Shown: in pieces, positions 36,117 through 45,725 of the stretch | Layout: every line of letters starts with the position of its first letter | How positions within the stretch are numbered: position 1 is the first letter of the stretch | Assembly (NCBI RefSeq): GCF_022662105.1 | Contig: NZ_JAKMCP010000003.1 | Coordinates: 620,001-684,000 of the forward strand | Length of the DNA stretch: 64,000 nucleotides | From: Aestuariivivens sediminis | GTDB taxonomy: Bacteria > Bacteroidota > Bacteroidia > Flavobacteriales > Flavobacteriaceae | Direction: 5' to 3' | The notes under the pieces: generated by a model | Seen by the model: only the letters and a program-made list of their open reading frames with translations | Database searches by the model: none | Told to the model about the DNA's origin: nothing | Program-made: the position numbers and the translations under genes

Positions 36117-36919
36117 TTATAAAAGACTTTTTTCTTAAACAGGGTTAATATGGAAATTGGTAACACATGTGTCATCAAAGATCTCAAAATCCCGTAGGTT
36201 GCAATAATCGTAAAATTATATTCCTGTAGGAACAATTTTACCCTGCTTGCTGTTTGTAATTTTCTTTGTTTTGCCGAAACGCCATAGGGATTTACTTCAT
36301 ATTCCAACAAAATTTTTGGTATAATAAAAACCTTAAAGGATTTTAGAACTTTAAAAAAAAATGCATGATCTTCTAATGCAGGATATTCCAAAGGATATAA
36401 ACCTGTTTTCTCTATAACCTCTTTTTTATACATGACGGAAGGATGCACAAAGGGATTATATTTATGAATGAACTTTTTTAATGTATCATGATGACAGGGT
36501 GGTTTAAAATCAAACAGCTTATTCCTTTCCATGTCTACAAATCTGACCCAACTGCCTACCAATCCAATATCCTTATGGTTTACTAATAGCTCTTTTTGTT
36601 GCTTAAATCGGTTATCCAGACAAATATCACCTGCATCTAATCTCGCAATAAAGTCATATGATTTCAACCCAATGATATGCTCGAGCCCTCTATTGAGAGA
36701 TTTAACAATGCCCAAATTCATTTTATTGATCAATAAAACGATGTCCAACTGATGGTTAAAACTCTTTATGATTCTTTCAACTCCCATCAGATCCTCACTA
36801 CAGTCTTCAATAATAAACACTGTAAATCTTTCTGTTTCTTCAATTAAGGATTGTAAAGTCAATTGTAACCCAACGTGGTTGTTATAATGAGGTAATAATA
36901 CAGCTATTCGGCTATCCAT
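36113..36919 (-). CDS. Family 2 glycosyltransferase
   Basis: 268 residues, GT-A fold. Start IAVLLPHYNNHVGLQLTLQS, nucleotide-sugar region FIIEDCSED, and a DxxD-type metal site at ARLDAGD (Asp95, Asp98). A C-terminal hydrophobic stretch (about 235-262) may anchor it at the membrane. It starts 14 bp after recR and overlaps the PRTase gene, so it leads the GT2-PRTase-HAD set. Acceptor and donor are unknown. Confidence 0.88.
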   Translation of the reverse strand: MDSRIAVLLPHYNNHVGLQLTLQSLIEETERFTVFIIEDCSEDLMGVERIIKSFNHQLDIVLLINKMNLGIVKSLNRGLEHIIGLKSYDFIARLDAGDICLDNRFKQQKELLVNHKDIGLVGSWVRFVDMERNKLFDFKPPCHHDTLKKFIHKYNPFVHPSVMYKKEVIEKTGLYPLEYPALEDHAFFFKVLKSFKVFIIPKILLEYEVNPYGVSAKQRKLQTASRVKLFLQEYNFTIIATYGILRSLMTHVLPISILTLFKKKVFYK

Positions 36920-36933
36920 CTTATACGTTTAAC

Positions 36934-37554
36934 CTACAACTTGAATGAAGACTCAAATGGTACCCTGTTCAATATACTTCTGCCCAGGGTAATTTCATCG
37001 GCATACTCTAATTCATCCCCAACAGAAATTCCCCTTGCTATAGTTGATATGGTGATCTCATTACAGTTCTGTAATTGTTTAAAGATATAGAAATTCGTAG
37101 TATCACCTTCCATAGTAGAACTCAATGCAAAAATCAATTCTTTTACCGCTCCTTTTTTAACCTTATTGACTAAGGATTCAATATGCAAATCGTTAGGTCC
37201 AATACCATCTATAGGAGAAATTTTACCTCCTAAGACATGATAAACGCCTTTAAACGACCCTGTATTTTCAATAGCCATGACATCCCGTACATCTTCAACC
37301 ACACAAATTATTTGATTATTTCTGTTTTTATTCGTGCAAATTTCACAAAACTCACCATCGCTTATGTTGTTACACGATTTACAAAACTGAATATTGTTAC
37401 GCATGGATTGCAATGCCGATGAAAGAGACATGGTTTGCTCCTTGGGTTGTCTAAGCATATGCAATACCAAACGTAAGGCCGTACGCTTTCCAATCCCGGG
37501 TAGCTGCGCCACTTCATTTACCGCGTTTTCAAGTAATTTAGATGAAAATTCCAT
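36934..37554 (-). CDS. recR: Recombination protein RecR
   Basis: 206 residues. Helix-hairpin-helix at about 10-30 ([20 protein letters not shown]), zinc finger Cys58/61/70/73 ([17 protein letters not shown]), Toprim domain ([17 protein letters not shown]), and C-terminal Walker-like [19 protein letters not shown]. With RecO and RecF it loads RecA at gaps. Promoter-proximal gene of the set with GT2, PRTase and HAD. Confidence 0.97.
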   Translation of the reverse strand: MEFSSKLLENAVNEVAQLPGIGKRTALRLVLHMLRQPKEQTMSLSSALQSMRNNIQFCKSCNNISDGEFCEICTNKNRNNQIICVVEDVRDVMAIENTGSFKGVYHVLGGKISPIDGIGPNDLHIESLVNKVKKGAVKELIFALSSTMEGDTTNFYIFKQLQNCNEITISTIARGISVGDELEYADEITLGRSILNRVPFESSFKL

Positions 37555-37674
37555 TACTGCGAAAATACTATTTAGACCTCAATTTCACTAATTTAATTAC
37601 TTTTTTAAATAAAACGTATTTCGGTTTGGATTTTGAAATTTAATATTTGTATTTTGATCACCATAACGATACCC

Positions 37675-39123
37675 ATGACCGCATCTCAAATTATTTTATT
37701 AATTGCCGCTTACTTTGTCGGGTTAATCGTGATCTCCTATTTTACGGGTAAAGAAGATTCTAACGATGCCTTTTTCAAGGCTAACAAATCTGCCCCCTGG
37801 TATTTGGTAGCATTTGGGATGATAGGAGCCTCTCTTTCCGGTGTTACTTTTATTTCAATTCCCGGGGCTGTTGAAGCCAAACAATTTGGTTACATGCAAG
37901 TTGTATTGGGGTATTTCTTTGGGTATTTAATTATTGCATACGTATTACTGCCGATTTACTACAAATTAAATTTAACGTCAATCTATACCTATTTAAAAGA
38001 TCGATTTGGAAATACAAGTTATAAAACGGGATCTGTTGCTTTTTTAATTTCCAGAACAATCGGTGCCGCTTTTAGGTTGTTTTTGGTTGCAAAAGTTCTT
38101 CAGCTTTTGGTATTCGAGCAATACCATGTTCCTTTTACCGTAACTGTGATAGTCACCATCGGACTCATTTGGCTGTACACCTTTAAGGGAGGCATTAAAA
38201 CCATTATTTTTACCGATACCCTCCAAACCCTTTTCATGCTTATATCTGTTGTCGTTACCATTATCTTTTTAGCTTCGGCTTTAGATTTAAATAGCCTGCA
38301 GGACATATATTCAAATATCCAGGAAAGTCCTATGAGCAAAACTTTCTTTTTTGATGATATTAACGATTCACAATACTTCATTAAGAGTTTCCTTGCCGGC
38401 ATGTTTATAACCATTACCATGACCGGGCTAGATCAAGATATGATGCAAAAGAACTTAACCTGTAAAAATTTAAAGGAAGCGCAGAAAAATATGATCTCCT
38501 TCAGTATTGTACTCATTTTTGTAAACATTTTGTTTTTGGCATTAGGATTGATGCTGACGCAATACGCTGAAATACATGATATAACTGCAAGTAAAGACGA
38601 TTTGTTCCCAACGATTGCCATGTTACCCGAAATTGGGGCTATAACCTCTTCATTTTTTCTTTTGGGATTAATTGCTGCGGCCTATTCAAGTGCAGACTCC
38701 GCACTAACTTCTTTAACGACTTCTTTTTGTATCGACATTATTGAATTGGACAAAAAACCTAAAGAGGCACAAAAAAGAGTTAGAAAGCGCGCACATGTTT
38801 TTATTAGTTTTGTACTGGTTGCCGTTATCGTGTTATTTGATACGATCTTTAAAGATGTTTCGGTTATTTGGGAACTTTTTAAAGCGGCAGGATATACCTA
38901 TGGCCCATTGTTAGGGTTATTTGCTTTTGGAATTTTTACCAAGGCCCAATTAAAAGATAAATGGGTTTGGATTATTGCCTGTATTGCTCCAATAGTATCC
39001 TATTTATTAAACGCCTATTCTGTTGAATTACTTAATGGATATCAAATAGGATTCGAAATTTTAATAATAAATGGGCTACTTACCTTTTTAGGGTTAATAC
39101 TGATTCGTAGCAAGCAACACTAA
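37675..39123 (+). CDS. Sodium/solute symporter (SSS family)
   Basis: 482 residues from ATG 37675; an earlier in-frame start would add 14 residues. Twelve to thirteen membrane helices. Family-typical segments: DAFFKANKSAPWYLVAFGMIGASLS-type start (within residues 30-55), TGLDQDMMQKNL, and AAAYSSADSALTSLTTSFC (the SSS signature). Imports a small solute with Na+; substrate unknown. Divergent from recR. Its last 30 bp overlap the convergent CoA-binding gene. Confidence 0.92.
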   Translation: MTASQIILLIAAYFVGLIVISYFTGKEDSNDAFFKANKSAPWYLVAFGMIGASLSGVTFISIPGAVEAKQFGYMQVVLGYFFGYLIIAYVLLPIYYKLNLTSIYTYLKDRFGNTSYKTGSVAFLISRTIGAAFRLFLVAKVLQLLVFEQYHVPFTVTVIVTIGLIWLYTFKGGIKTIIFTDTLQTLFMLISVVVTIIFLASALDLNSLQDIYSNIQESPMSKTFFFDDINDSQYFIKSFLAGMFITITMTGLDQDMMQKNLTCKNLKEAQKNMISFSIVLIFVNILFLALGLMLTQYAEIHDITASKDDLFPTIAMLPEIGAITSSFFLLGLIAAAYSSADSALTSLTTSFCIDIIELDKKPKEAQKRVRKRAHVFISFVLVAVIVLFDTIFKDVSVIWELFKAAGYTYGPLLGLFAFGIFTKAQLKDKWVWIIACIAPIVSYLLNAYSVELLNGYQIGFEILIINGLLTFLGLILIRSKQH

Positions 39124-39456
39124 GGTACAAGACGCTTCAAAAGAAATTTTATGTTCCCGCAGCAATTCATAGAATTCTGTATTTTCGGTTCCCGGATTAA
39201 ATATAACACGTCCAGGTTTTAAAGATAGTATATAGTCATAATAGGGCTTTTGTTGTTTTGGGTTTAAGTATAGCGTTACCGTATGCAAATCAAGGTATGG
39301 TATGAGATCTGATACAACGCTCACACCATTAATTTCTCCCTTTTCATTCCCAAAAGCGACTACGGTAACATTATTAGCAATTAATTGTTGAACTGCATAG
39401 TTACTGTATCTGTTGGGCTTTAACGACGCACCAAAAACTAATGTCTTTTTATTCAT
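39094..39456 (-). CDS. CoA-binding domain protein (YccU-like)
   Basis: 120 residues, a single Rossmann domain: KKTLVFGASLKPNRYSNYAV at the start, VVAFGNEKGEINGV, and FNPGTENTEFYELLRE. Matches the CoA-binding_2 family found as stand-alone proteins; function unproven. Its 3' end overlaps the symporter gene by 30 bp, tail to tail. Confidence 0.85.
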   Translation of the reverse strand: MNKKTLVFGASLKPNRYSNYAVQQLIANNVTVVAFGNEKGEINGVSVVSDLIPYLDLHTVTLYLNPKQQKPYYDYILSLKPGRVIFNPGTENTEFYELLREHKISFEASCTLVLLATNQY

Positions 39457-39552
39457 ATGTTAAAAAAAGGTTAATACCCGGTAAATATAGTAACAGAAAT
39501 CTATTCCCGCCGTCTACATTAAAAACATCAATCAAAAAATCAATCCATCCAA

Positions 39553-42045
39553 ATGAATAAACTATGCTTCATTTGTGCTATATGCTTTAGCGTATTTGCA
39601 CAAGCCTACACCACGGATCCCGAAAATGACATCGATAAAACAGGTACTATATCCGGTGTGGTTTTAGACGCTGACTTGAAACAACCCTTACCCTATGTGA
39701 ACATCATAGTTAAAGACGCAAAGGGTGAAACACTTACAGGTGGTATAACCCTGGAGGATGGCCATTTTGAAATTAAAAAAATTAATGAAGGGGAAATAAT
39801 TGTTAGTATACAGTATATTGGATACCGAACGATCGAAAGAAATTTCACTGTTGGTAAAGGTAATTACAAAATAGATTTAGGGTCTATTTATTTAGTAGAA
39901 GAAGCTGAAGGTTTAGATGAGGTTATCGTTATCGCCGAAGTGTCTACCATTCAGCAGAAAGTTGATCGAAAGATAATTACCATTGGTAAAGATCTGGCTG
40001 CTAGCGGCACAGCATCAGAGCTTATGGTAGGCATCCCTTCGGTTAGTATTGATGCACAAACAGGAGATATTAGCTTAAGAGGTAACTCTAACGTACAGGT
40101 TATGGTAGATGGTAAACTATCCACCATTCCCACAGCCCAATTGTTAAAACAGATTCCATCGACGGCCATAAAATCTATTGAACTCATTACAAACCCTTCC
40201 GCAAAATATAATCCAGAAGGGATGAGTGGCATCATCAATATTGTGCTGCACAAAAATACGACCATTGGGTTCAATGGGAATGTAACTGTTGGTCTTAGTA
40301 AGGAAATAGAGGCCAAATTTAACAGTTCGTTAAACATGAACTACAGGAATGGAAAATTCAATTTTTACGGGAATTACAGTAATAATATATCCAAAAACAA
40401 AAATCACGGTAACGTATATAGACCGGAAAATAATTCTGAACAATTTTTTAAATTTTTGGACCAAAGAGAAAACCATCAGTATAAATTAGGTATCGATTTT
40501 TACCTAAACGAAAAACAAACCATTTCTCTTTTCACCAATCAAAATATTACGGATAATAGTACCACAGGTAGAACCACAGCACTATTTTATGATAATACCG
40601 TATTTAATCAAGATCAGATATTTATCAATTTTGGCGACAACACATCCTCTCAATATAACTTCGATTATAAAATAGATTTTGCCAAAGAAGGTTCGAATAT
40701 TGAGTTAGAAATAGATCATAATGTATATGAAGGTGAAAATCCAGTGTTTTTCGATCAAATTGCCGGTCCTCTAAGTGATTATACCGATTTTAATGAAACG
40801 GATCGCTCAAATACGACGGTAAACCTGGATTATGTTAATCCGTTGTCTGAAAACACTAAGTTAGAATTAGGTCTTCAAGCGCGATTATTTAATACCGATA
40901 TTGCTTATGCCTCCACCGGTGAGTCCTATAATGAGTCCGGTGTTTTAGTTCCTACACCTAGTACAAACTTTGATTATACAAGAGACATTTACTCGGCATA
41001 CGCAACATTGAGCAAAAAGCTTGAAAAATGGACCTACCAGATTGGCACTAGAATAGAGAATGTTAATGTGGATGCCATTGCCCTTCAACAGGATGTGCTA
41101 ACTAATGATATCACAGAAATACCTTTTAGAAATGATTATTTTCAAATATATCCCTCTGTATTTATTACCTATTCCCCTTCCGAAAAAAATTCATATCAAA
41201 TGAGTTATAGCCGTCGCGTAGATCGGCCGGGGATTGGTCAATTAAACCCTATAAAAGAATGGAGCACCCCATTAGTATCCTCCTATGGTAAACAAGACTT
41301 AGAACCACAATTCACCAATTCCGTCGAATTAAACTATACGAGAAACTTAAACAATAGAAAAGGGAGTATTACATCAGGTATATTTTATCGGGCCATTTCG
41401 AATGAAATTAATAGAGCCCTGTTTATCGACAGAAGCGATGTGACCTCTGGTCGTGTAATATTAACCCATGATAATTTTGATAATACTTCAGCCTTTGGTT
41501 TAGAAGTATCAAGCAATTACAGACCCTTTAAATGGTGGAGTATCAATGGTAGCTTCGATTTATATTCGCAGACTCAAAAGGGAATTGCTGAAAACATTCG
41601 AGATGGTGTGCTTATTGAAAATGCAACCATTACAGACATTGAAACCGATGTAACCGAAGTGGACAATGTTGCATGGAATCTTAGAATGTTTAACAATTAT
41701 AGTTTAAACAAAAATCTAACCTTAACCGCCTTCGGTTTTTATAGAGGCAAGAATAGAAATTTACAGTTCGATGTAAAACCCATGTATTTTGTAAACTTAG
41801 GGATGAGATACAGCTTTCTGGAAGACAATAAGGCCACTTTTGCATTCAACTACAACGATGTTTTTAATACCATGAGATTTGCATTTAACGGAATTAGACC
41901 ATATGCTCAAATAGGGGCCTTCCATTGGGAAAGTAACACCTGGAATGTAAGTTTAAGCTATCGATTTGGAGGAGGTAAATATCGTGCCAAATCAAGAAAA
42001 CAACGAGATAACAATGTGAAATCGAATAACGGCGGGTTCCTATAA
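39553..42045 (+). CDS. TonB-dependent-receptor-like outer-membrane protein
   Basis: 830 residues. Signal peptide 1-18 (LCFICAICFSVFAQA). CarboxypepD_reg-like domain at about 30-115 (TISGVVLDADLKQPLPYVNI, then YIGYRTIER), plug domain at about 125-225 (ASELMVGIPSVSID, then LRGNSNVQVMVDGK, then NPSAKYNPEGMSGIINIVL), and a large beta barrel to the C-terminus ending LSYRFGGGKYR plus a basic tail. It belongs to the outer-membrane beta-barrel group without an obvious SusD partner. Substrate unknown; no TonB-box inference attempted. Confidence 0.9.
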   Translation: MNKLCFICAICFSVFAQAYTTDPENDIDKTGTISGVVLDADLKQPLPYVNIIVKDAKGETLTGGITLEDGHFEIKKINEGEIIVSIQYIGYRTIERNFTVGKGNYKIDLGSIYLVEEAEGLDEVIVIAEVSTIQQKVDRKIITIGKDLAASGTASELMVGIPSVSIDAQTGDISLRGNSNVQVMVDGKLSTIPTAQLLKQIPSTAIKSIELITNPSAKYNPEGMSGIINIVLHKNTTIGFNGNVTVGLSKEIEAKFNSSLNMNYRNGKFNFYGNYSNNISKNKNHGNVYRPENNSEQFFKFLDQRENHQYKLGIDFYLNEKQTISLFTNQNITDNSTTGRTTALFYDNTVFNQDQIFINFGDNTSSQYNFDYKIDFAKEGSNIELEIDHNVYEGENPVFFDQIAGPLSDYTDFNETDRSNTTVNLDYVNPLSENTKLELGLQARLFNTDIAYASTGESYNESGVLVPTPSTNFDYTRDIYSAYATLSKKLEKWTYQIGTRIENVNVDAIALQQDVLTNDITEIPFRNDYFQIYPSVFITYSPSEKNSYQMSYSRRVDRPGIGQLNPIKEWSTPLVSSYGKQDLEPQFTNSVELNYTRNLNNRKGSITSGIFYRAISNEINRALFIDRSDVTSGRVILTHDNFDNTSAFGLEVSSNYRPFKWWSINGSFDLYSQTQKGIAENIRDGVLIENATITDIETDVTEVDNVAWNLRMFNNYSLNKNLTLTAFGFYRGKNRNLQFDVKPMYFVNLGMRYSFLEDNKATFAFNYNDVFNTMRFAFNGIRPYAQIGAFHWESNTWNVSLSYRFGGGKYRAKSRKQRDNNVKSNNGGFL

Positions 42046-42095
42046 AAGTTTCAGTAACCTAATACGTTGATGGTTAGTGTAATTTTAGGTTAATG

Positions 42096-42128
42096 AAAAA
42101 AGCTCCAATGCAATATTTTGGAGTTTTT
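42096..42128 (+). terminator. Terminator of the TonB-receptor gene
   Basis: AAAGCTCCAA pairs with TTGGAG on the other arm and is followed by a run of seven T, then more T-rich sequence. 50 bp after the receptor stop. Confidence 0.75.
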
Positions 42129-42255
42129 TTATTTTTTTTTATTTGCAATACAATAAAAAAAAATATTATACGTTATGGGTATAATACAAACGAAATTAAT
42201 TATTTAGAGTTAGTCACCTAGTAAAAAATTCGTATGATGAAGAGTACTTCAAATT

Positions 42256-42287
42256 AAAAACTCGGATGGTATTATTCCGAGTTTTTT
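42256..42287. terminator. Orphan hairpin terminator between receptor and fabH
   Basis: AAAACTCGGA and TCCGAGTTTT form a perfect 10-bp stem around an eight-to-nine-base loop, with T-runs on both strands. No gene lies between it and the terminator at 42096-42128, so on the plus strand it could end a short RNA from about 42140-42280; alternatively it backs up the fabH terminator on the minus strand. Confidence 0.7.
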
Positions 42288-42398
42288 ATTTTTTATTGTT
42301 AAACTTTGTTAAAGATACAATATATTAAAGATTCTGACGTCTATATATATAGATTTACTTCACAAAAATTAGTGTTAGTTGGAGTTGATTAATAGCTG

Positions 42399-42430
42399 AA
42401 AAACCCGAAATACATATTTCGGGTTTTTTA
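42399..42430. terminator. Bidirectional terminator at the fabH 3' end
   Basis: AAACCCGAAAT and ATTTCGGGTTT form a perfect stem with an ACAT loop and T-runs on both sides. It ends 11 bp before the fabH stop (minus) and would also end any plus-strand RNA from 42290 onward. Confidence 0.8.
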
Positions 42431-42440
42431 ATTATTGGTT

Positions 42441-43448
42441 TTACCACCTCATGATTACACTGCCCCATGTAAATCCACTGCCGAAGGCGGCCAAAACAAC
42501 TGTATCACCGTCATGTATCTTTCCTTCTTCCCAAGCTTCGGTTAAGGCAATCACAACAGAGGCTGCTGTAGTATTCCCATATTTTTGAATATTATTGAAC
42601 ACCTGGTCATCCCGCAAACCAAATTTCCTTTGGATAAACTGGGAAATTCTGAGGTTAGCCTGATGAGGAATTAACATCGCTATATCTTCTTTTTTCAGGT
42701 TGTTGGCCTCCAGTCCTTCTATAATGGCCTCACTAAATCTAACCACGGCATGTTTAAATACGAAAGTCCCATTCATATAGGGATAATAGGACGTATCTTC
42801 AGCATCATTAGCTTCTATAATTTCCGGAACCCAATGTTTAATACTAGGCCCTATCACAGTGAGTTCTTCCGCATATTTACCCTCGGAGTGTAAATGCGAA
42901 GATAAAATACCCTTGGTATTATCTTCTGTTCTACTCAAAACCGCTGCTCCTGCACCATCTCCAAAAATAACGGTTACTCCCCTACCACGGGTCGTTTTAT
43001 CCAAGCCTCCTGAATGATATTCCGAACCAACCACCAATACATTTCTGTACATTCCCGTTTTTATAAATTGATCGGCTACAGCAACGGCATAAATAAAACC
43101 GGAACACTGATTTCTAACATCCAATGCCCCTACTGTTGGCATATCTAATATGTCCTGGATTTGGACGCCGCAACCGGGAAAGTAATAGTCCGGACTTAAA
43201 GTGGCAAAAACAATAAAATCAATGTCATCCTTGGTTAAACCAGAACGTTCAATAGCAATTTTAGCAGCTTTTGCCCCCATTGTTGCAGAAGTGTCCTCAC
43301 TTCCTTCTACAATCCAACGGCGTTCAATAATTCCTGTACGCTCCTGTATCCATTCATCAGTGGTATCCATCATTTTAGATAAGTCATCATTAGTTACCAC
43401 ATGGTCCGGCAGATACTTACCCAAGCCTATTATTTTGGAATTGTACAT
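42441..43448 (-). CDS. fabH: 3-oxoacyl-ACP synthase III (FabH)
   Basis: 335 residues. The thiolase-fold catalytic triad is intact: Cys115 (VRNQCSGF), His261 (IPHQANLR) and Asn291 (GNTTAAS). It starts fatty-acid synthesis by condensing an acyl-CoA primer with malonyl-ACP. It stands alone here, away from plsX/rpmF, which suggests it may be an extra copy in the genome (inference). Confidence 0.94.
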   Translation of the reverse strand: MYNSKIIGLGKYLPDHVVTNDDLSKMMDTTDEWIQERTGIIERRWIVEGSEDTSATMGAKAAKIAIERSGLTKDDIDFIVFATLSPDYYFPGCGVQIQDILDMPTVGALDVRNQCSGFIYAVAVADQFIKTGMYRNVLVVGSEYHSGGLDKTTRGRGVTVIFGDGAGAAVLSRTEDNTKGILSSHLHSEGKYAEELTVIGPSIKHWVPEIIEANDAEDTSYYPYMNGTFVFKHAVVRFSEAIIEGLEANNLKKEDIAMLIPHQANLRISQFIQRKFGLRDDQVFNNIQKYGNTTAASVVIALTEAWEEGKIHDGDTVVLAAFGSGFTWGSVIMRW

Positions 43449-43674
43449 AGCTATTTGTTTTAAGTATTACAAAGTACAATAACTGTTCTTAAAATCCAAT
43501 ACAAATTGTTTAGCTGATCGTATAATGCCTCTTAATATTAAAAAAGATGTCAGTTTGTCACATTTAATGAATTGGTATTTTTTTTGACCTACGGGTTAAT
43601 ACTAATGAAAATTAATTCCGTCATTTCGATGAGATACTATTCGGTGTGACCTTTAAACCTATAAAATAAATATC

Positions 43675-45585
43675 ATGACAAAAGGAAATATTAATGTATC
43701 GGTTGAAAATATTTTCCCGCTTATTAAAAAATTCTTGTATAGCGACCACGAAATCTTTTTACGTGAGCTAATTAGTAATGCTACAGATGCGACATTAAAG
43801 TTGAAACACTTGACAAATGTGGGTGATGCCAAAATTGAATATGGTGACCCAAAAATTGAAGTGAAAATCGATAAGAAAGGAAAAAAACTTCATATTATCG
43901 ATAATGGTATTGGGATGACTGCTGAAGAAGTTGAAAAATATATCAACGAGGTGGCATTCTCTGGGGCAGAAGAGTTCTTGGATAAATATAAGGATTCTGC
44001 GAAGGACACCGGTATTATTGGACATTTCGGATTAGGATTTTACTCTGCCTTTATGGTATCCAATAAAGTAGAAATTATTACTAAATCCTACAAGGATGAA
44101 CCAGCAGCCCATTGGGTTTGTGACGGCTCCCCGGAATTCACCTTAGAACCTCACAGTAAAACGGAAAGGGGCACGGAAATTATTCTTCATATCATGGACA
44201 ACGACAAGGAGTTTTTAGAAGAATCCCGAATCCGTGAGTTACTGTTAAAGTACAATAAATTCATGCCCATTCCAATCAAGTTTGGAACCAAGGAAATTAA
44301 TGATCCCGAATTTACACCAAAAACAACTACCGATAAAGACGGTAAGGAGACTACAGAACCCCACAAAAAAATAACGGTAGACAACATAATTAATAACCCC
44401 AATCCGGCTTGGACCAAACAACCCACGGATTTAAAGGATGAAGATTACAAAGCCTTTTATCGCGAGTTATACCCTATGCAGTTCGAAGAACCGTTATTCA
44501 ATATTCACTTAAATGTTGATTATCCATTTAACTTGACAGGGATTTTGTATTTCCCAAAAATGACCAACGATTTAAACATCCAAAAGGATCGCATTCAACT
44601 ATATCAAAATCAAGTTTTCATAACCGATAATGTAGAAGGTATCGTTCCAGAATTTTTAACCATGTTACGCGGTGTTATAGATTCGCCAGACATCCCATTA
44701 AATGTGTCGCGATCTTACTTGCAAGCTGATGGTGCAGTTAAAAAAATATCGTCCTACATTACCCGTAAGGTGGCTGATAAATTAAAATCGTTGTTCAATA
44801 GTAATCGTGAAGATTTTGAGAAGAAATGGGACGATATAAAAATCGTGATCGAATATGGAATGCTTTCCGAAGAAAAATTCTTTGAAAAAGCTGATGCTTT
44901 TGCCCTTTACCCTACCGTTGATGGCAAATACTATACCTATGAAGAACTCTACAATAAAATAAAGGCAAACCAAACCGATAAGGATGATAAATTGGTTATA
45001 CTTTATGCAGCCGATAAGGACGCTCAACACAGTTATATTGACGCAGCAAAGGCCAAAGGTTATGAGGTACTGCTTTTAGATTCACCGATTGTGTCACACT
45101 TAATGCAAAAACTGGAAACTTCTAAAGAAAAGATCTCTTTTGCACGAGTTGATGCTGACCATATTGACAATTTAATTAAGAAGGACGATACCACCATTTC
45201 TAAATTGGATGATGACCAAAAGAAAGCTTTAGATGAATTATTAAAAGAGGTTATCCCTTCAGAAAAATTTATGGTACAATTAGAAGCTATGGACAGTAAT
45301 GCCTCTCCGTTTATCATTACCCAACCTGAATTTATGCGTCGTATGAAAGAAATGCAACAAACCGGTGGTGGCGGTATGTTTGGTATGGGTGGCATGCCGG
45401 AAATGTATAACTTGATCGTTAATACCAATCACGAATTGGTGAGTGATATTTTAAACACTAAAACAAAAAAGAAACAGGAACGGTTAATAAATCAAAGTTT
45501 GGATTTGGCGCGATTGTCACAAGGTCTTCTTAAAGGAGAAGAACTCACAAACTTTATCAAGCGGAGTTACGATATGATAAAGTAA
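43675..45585 (+). CDS. htpG: Hsp90-family chaperone HtpG
   Basis: 636 residues. N-terminal GHKL ATPase with the Glu/Asn helix FLRELISNATDATLKL, IDNGIGMT and IGHFGLGFYSAF, a middle domain with YLQADGAVKKI-type contacts, and a C-terminal dimerisation domain. A Gly/Met-rich patch (TGGGGMFGMGGMPEM, near 560) precedes the last helices. ATP-driven folding helper of the cytoplasm. A strong terminator follows. Confidence 0.97.
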   Translation: MTKGNINVSVENIFPLIKKFLYSDHEIFLRELISNATDATLKLKHLTNVGDAKIEYGDPKIEVKIDKKGKKLHIIDNGIGMTAEEVEKYINEVAFSGAEEFLDKYKDSAKDTGIIGHFGLGFYSAFMVSNKVEIITKSYKDEPAAHWVCDGSPEFTLEPHSKTERGTEIILHIMDNDKEFLEESRIRELLLKYNKFMPIPIKFGTKEINDPEFTPKTTTDKDGKETTEPHKKITVDNIINNPNPAWTKQPTDLKDEDYKAFYRELYPMQFEEPLFNIHLNVDYPFNLTGILYFPKMTNDLNIQKDRIQLYQNQVFITDNVEGIVPEFLTMLRGVIDSPDIPLNVSRSYLQADGAVKKISSYITRKVADKLKSLFNSNREDFEKKWDDIKIVIEYGMLSEEKFFEKADAFALYPTVDGKYYTYEELYNKIKANQTDKDDKLVILYAADKDAQHSYIDAAKAKGYEVLLLDSPIVSHLMQKLETSKEKISFARVDADHIDNLIKKDDTTISKLDDDQKKALDELLKEVIPSEKFMVQLEAMDSNASPFIITQPEFMRRMKEMQQTGGGGMFGMGGMPEMYNLIVNTNHELVSDILNTKTKKKQERLINQSLDLARLSQGLLKGEELTNFIKRSYDMIK

Positions 45586-45627
45586 AGGAATTGTGATTCT
45601 GACTGCCTCTTTAGCATCCCACAATAC

Positions 45628-45661
45628 AAAACCACTTTGCATAAAACAAAGTGGTTTTTTT
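45628..45661 (+). terminator. Terminator of htpG
   Basis: AAAACCACTTTG and CAAAGTGGTTTT form a perfect 12-bp stem with a seven-base loop, followed by T-rich sequence, 42 bp after the htpG stop. Confidence 0.9.
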
Positions 45662-45725
45662 ATTGAAATTCTTCAAAATTCCAATTACCTTAGTTTGCAC
45701 ATTATCAGTCACAACTCCAGAATAC

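Noticed and set aside
42236-42259. Seven-codon ORF (MMKSTSN) just before the orphan hairpin at 42256
   Set aside because: A leader-peptide attenuator would need a downstream plus-strand gene; the next gene (fabH) is on the minus strand.
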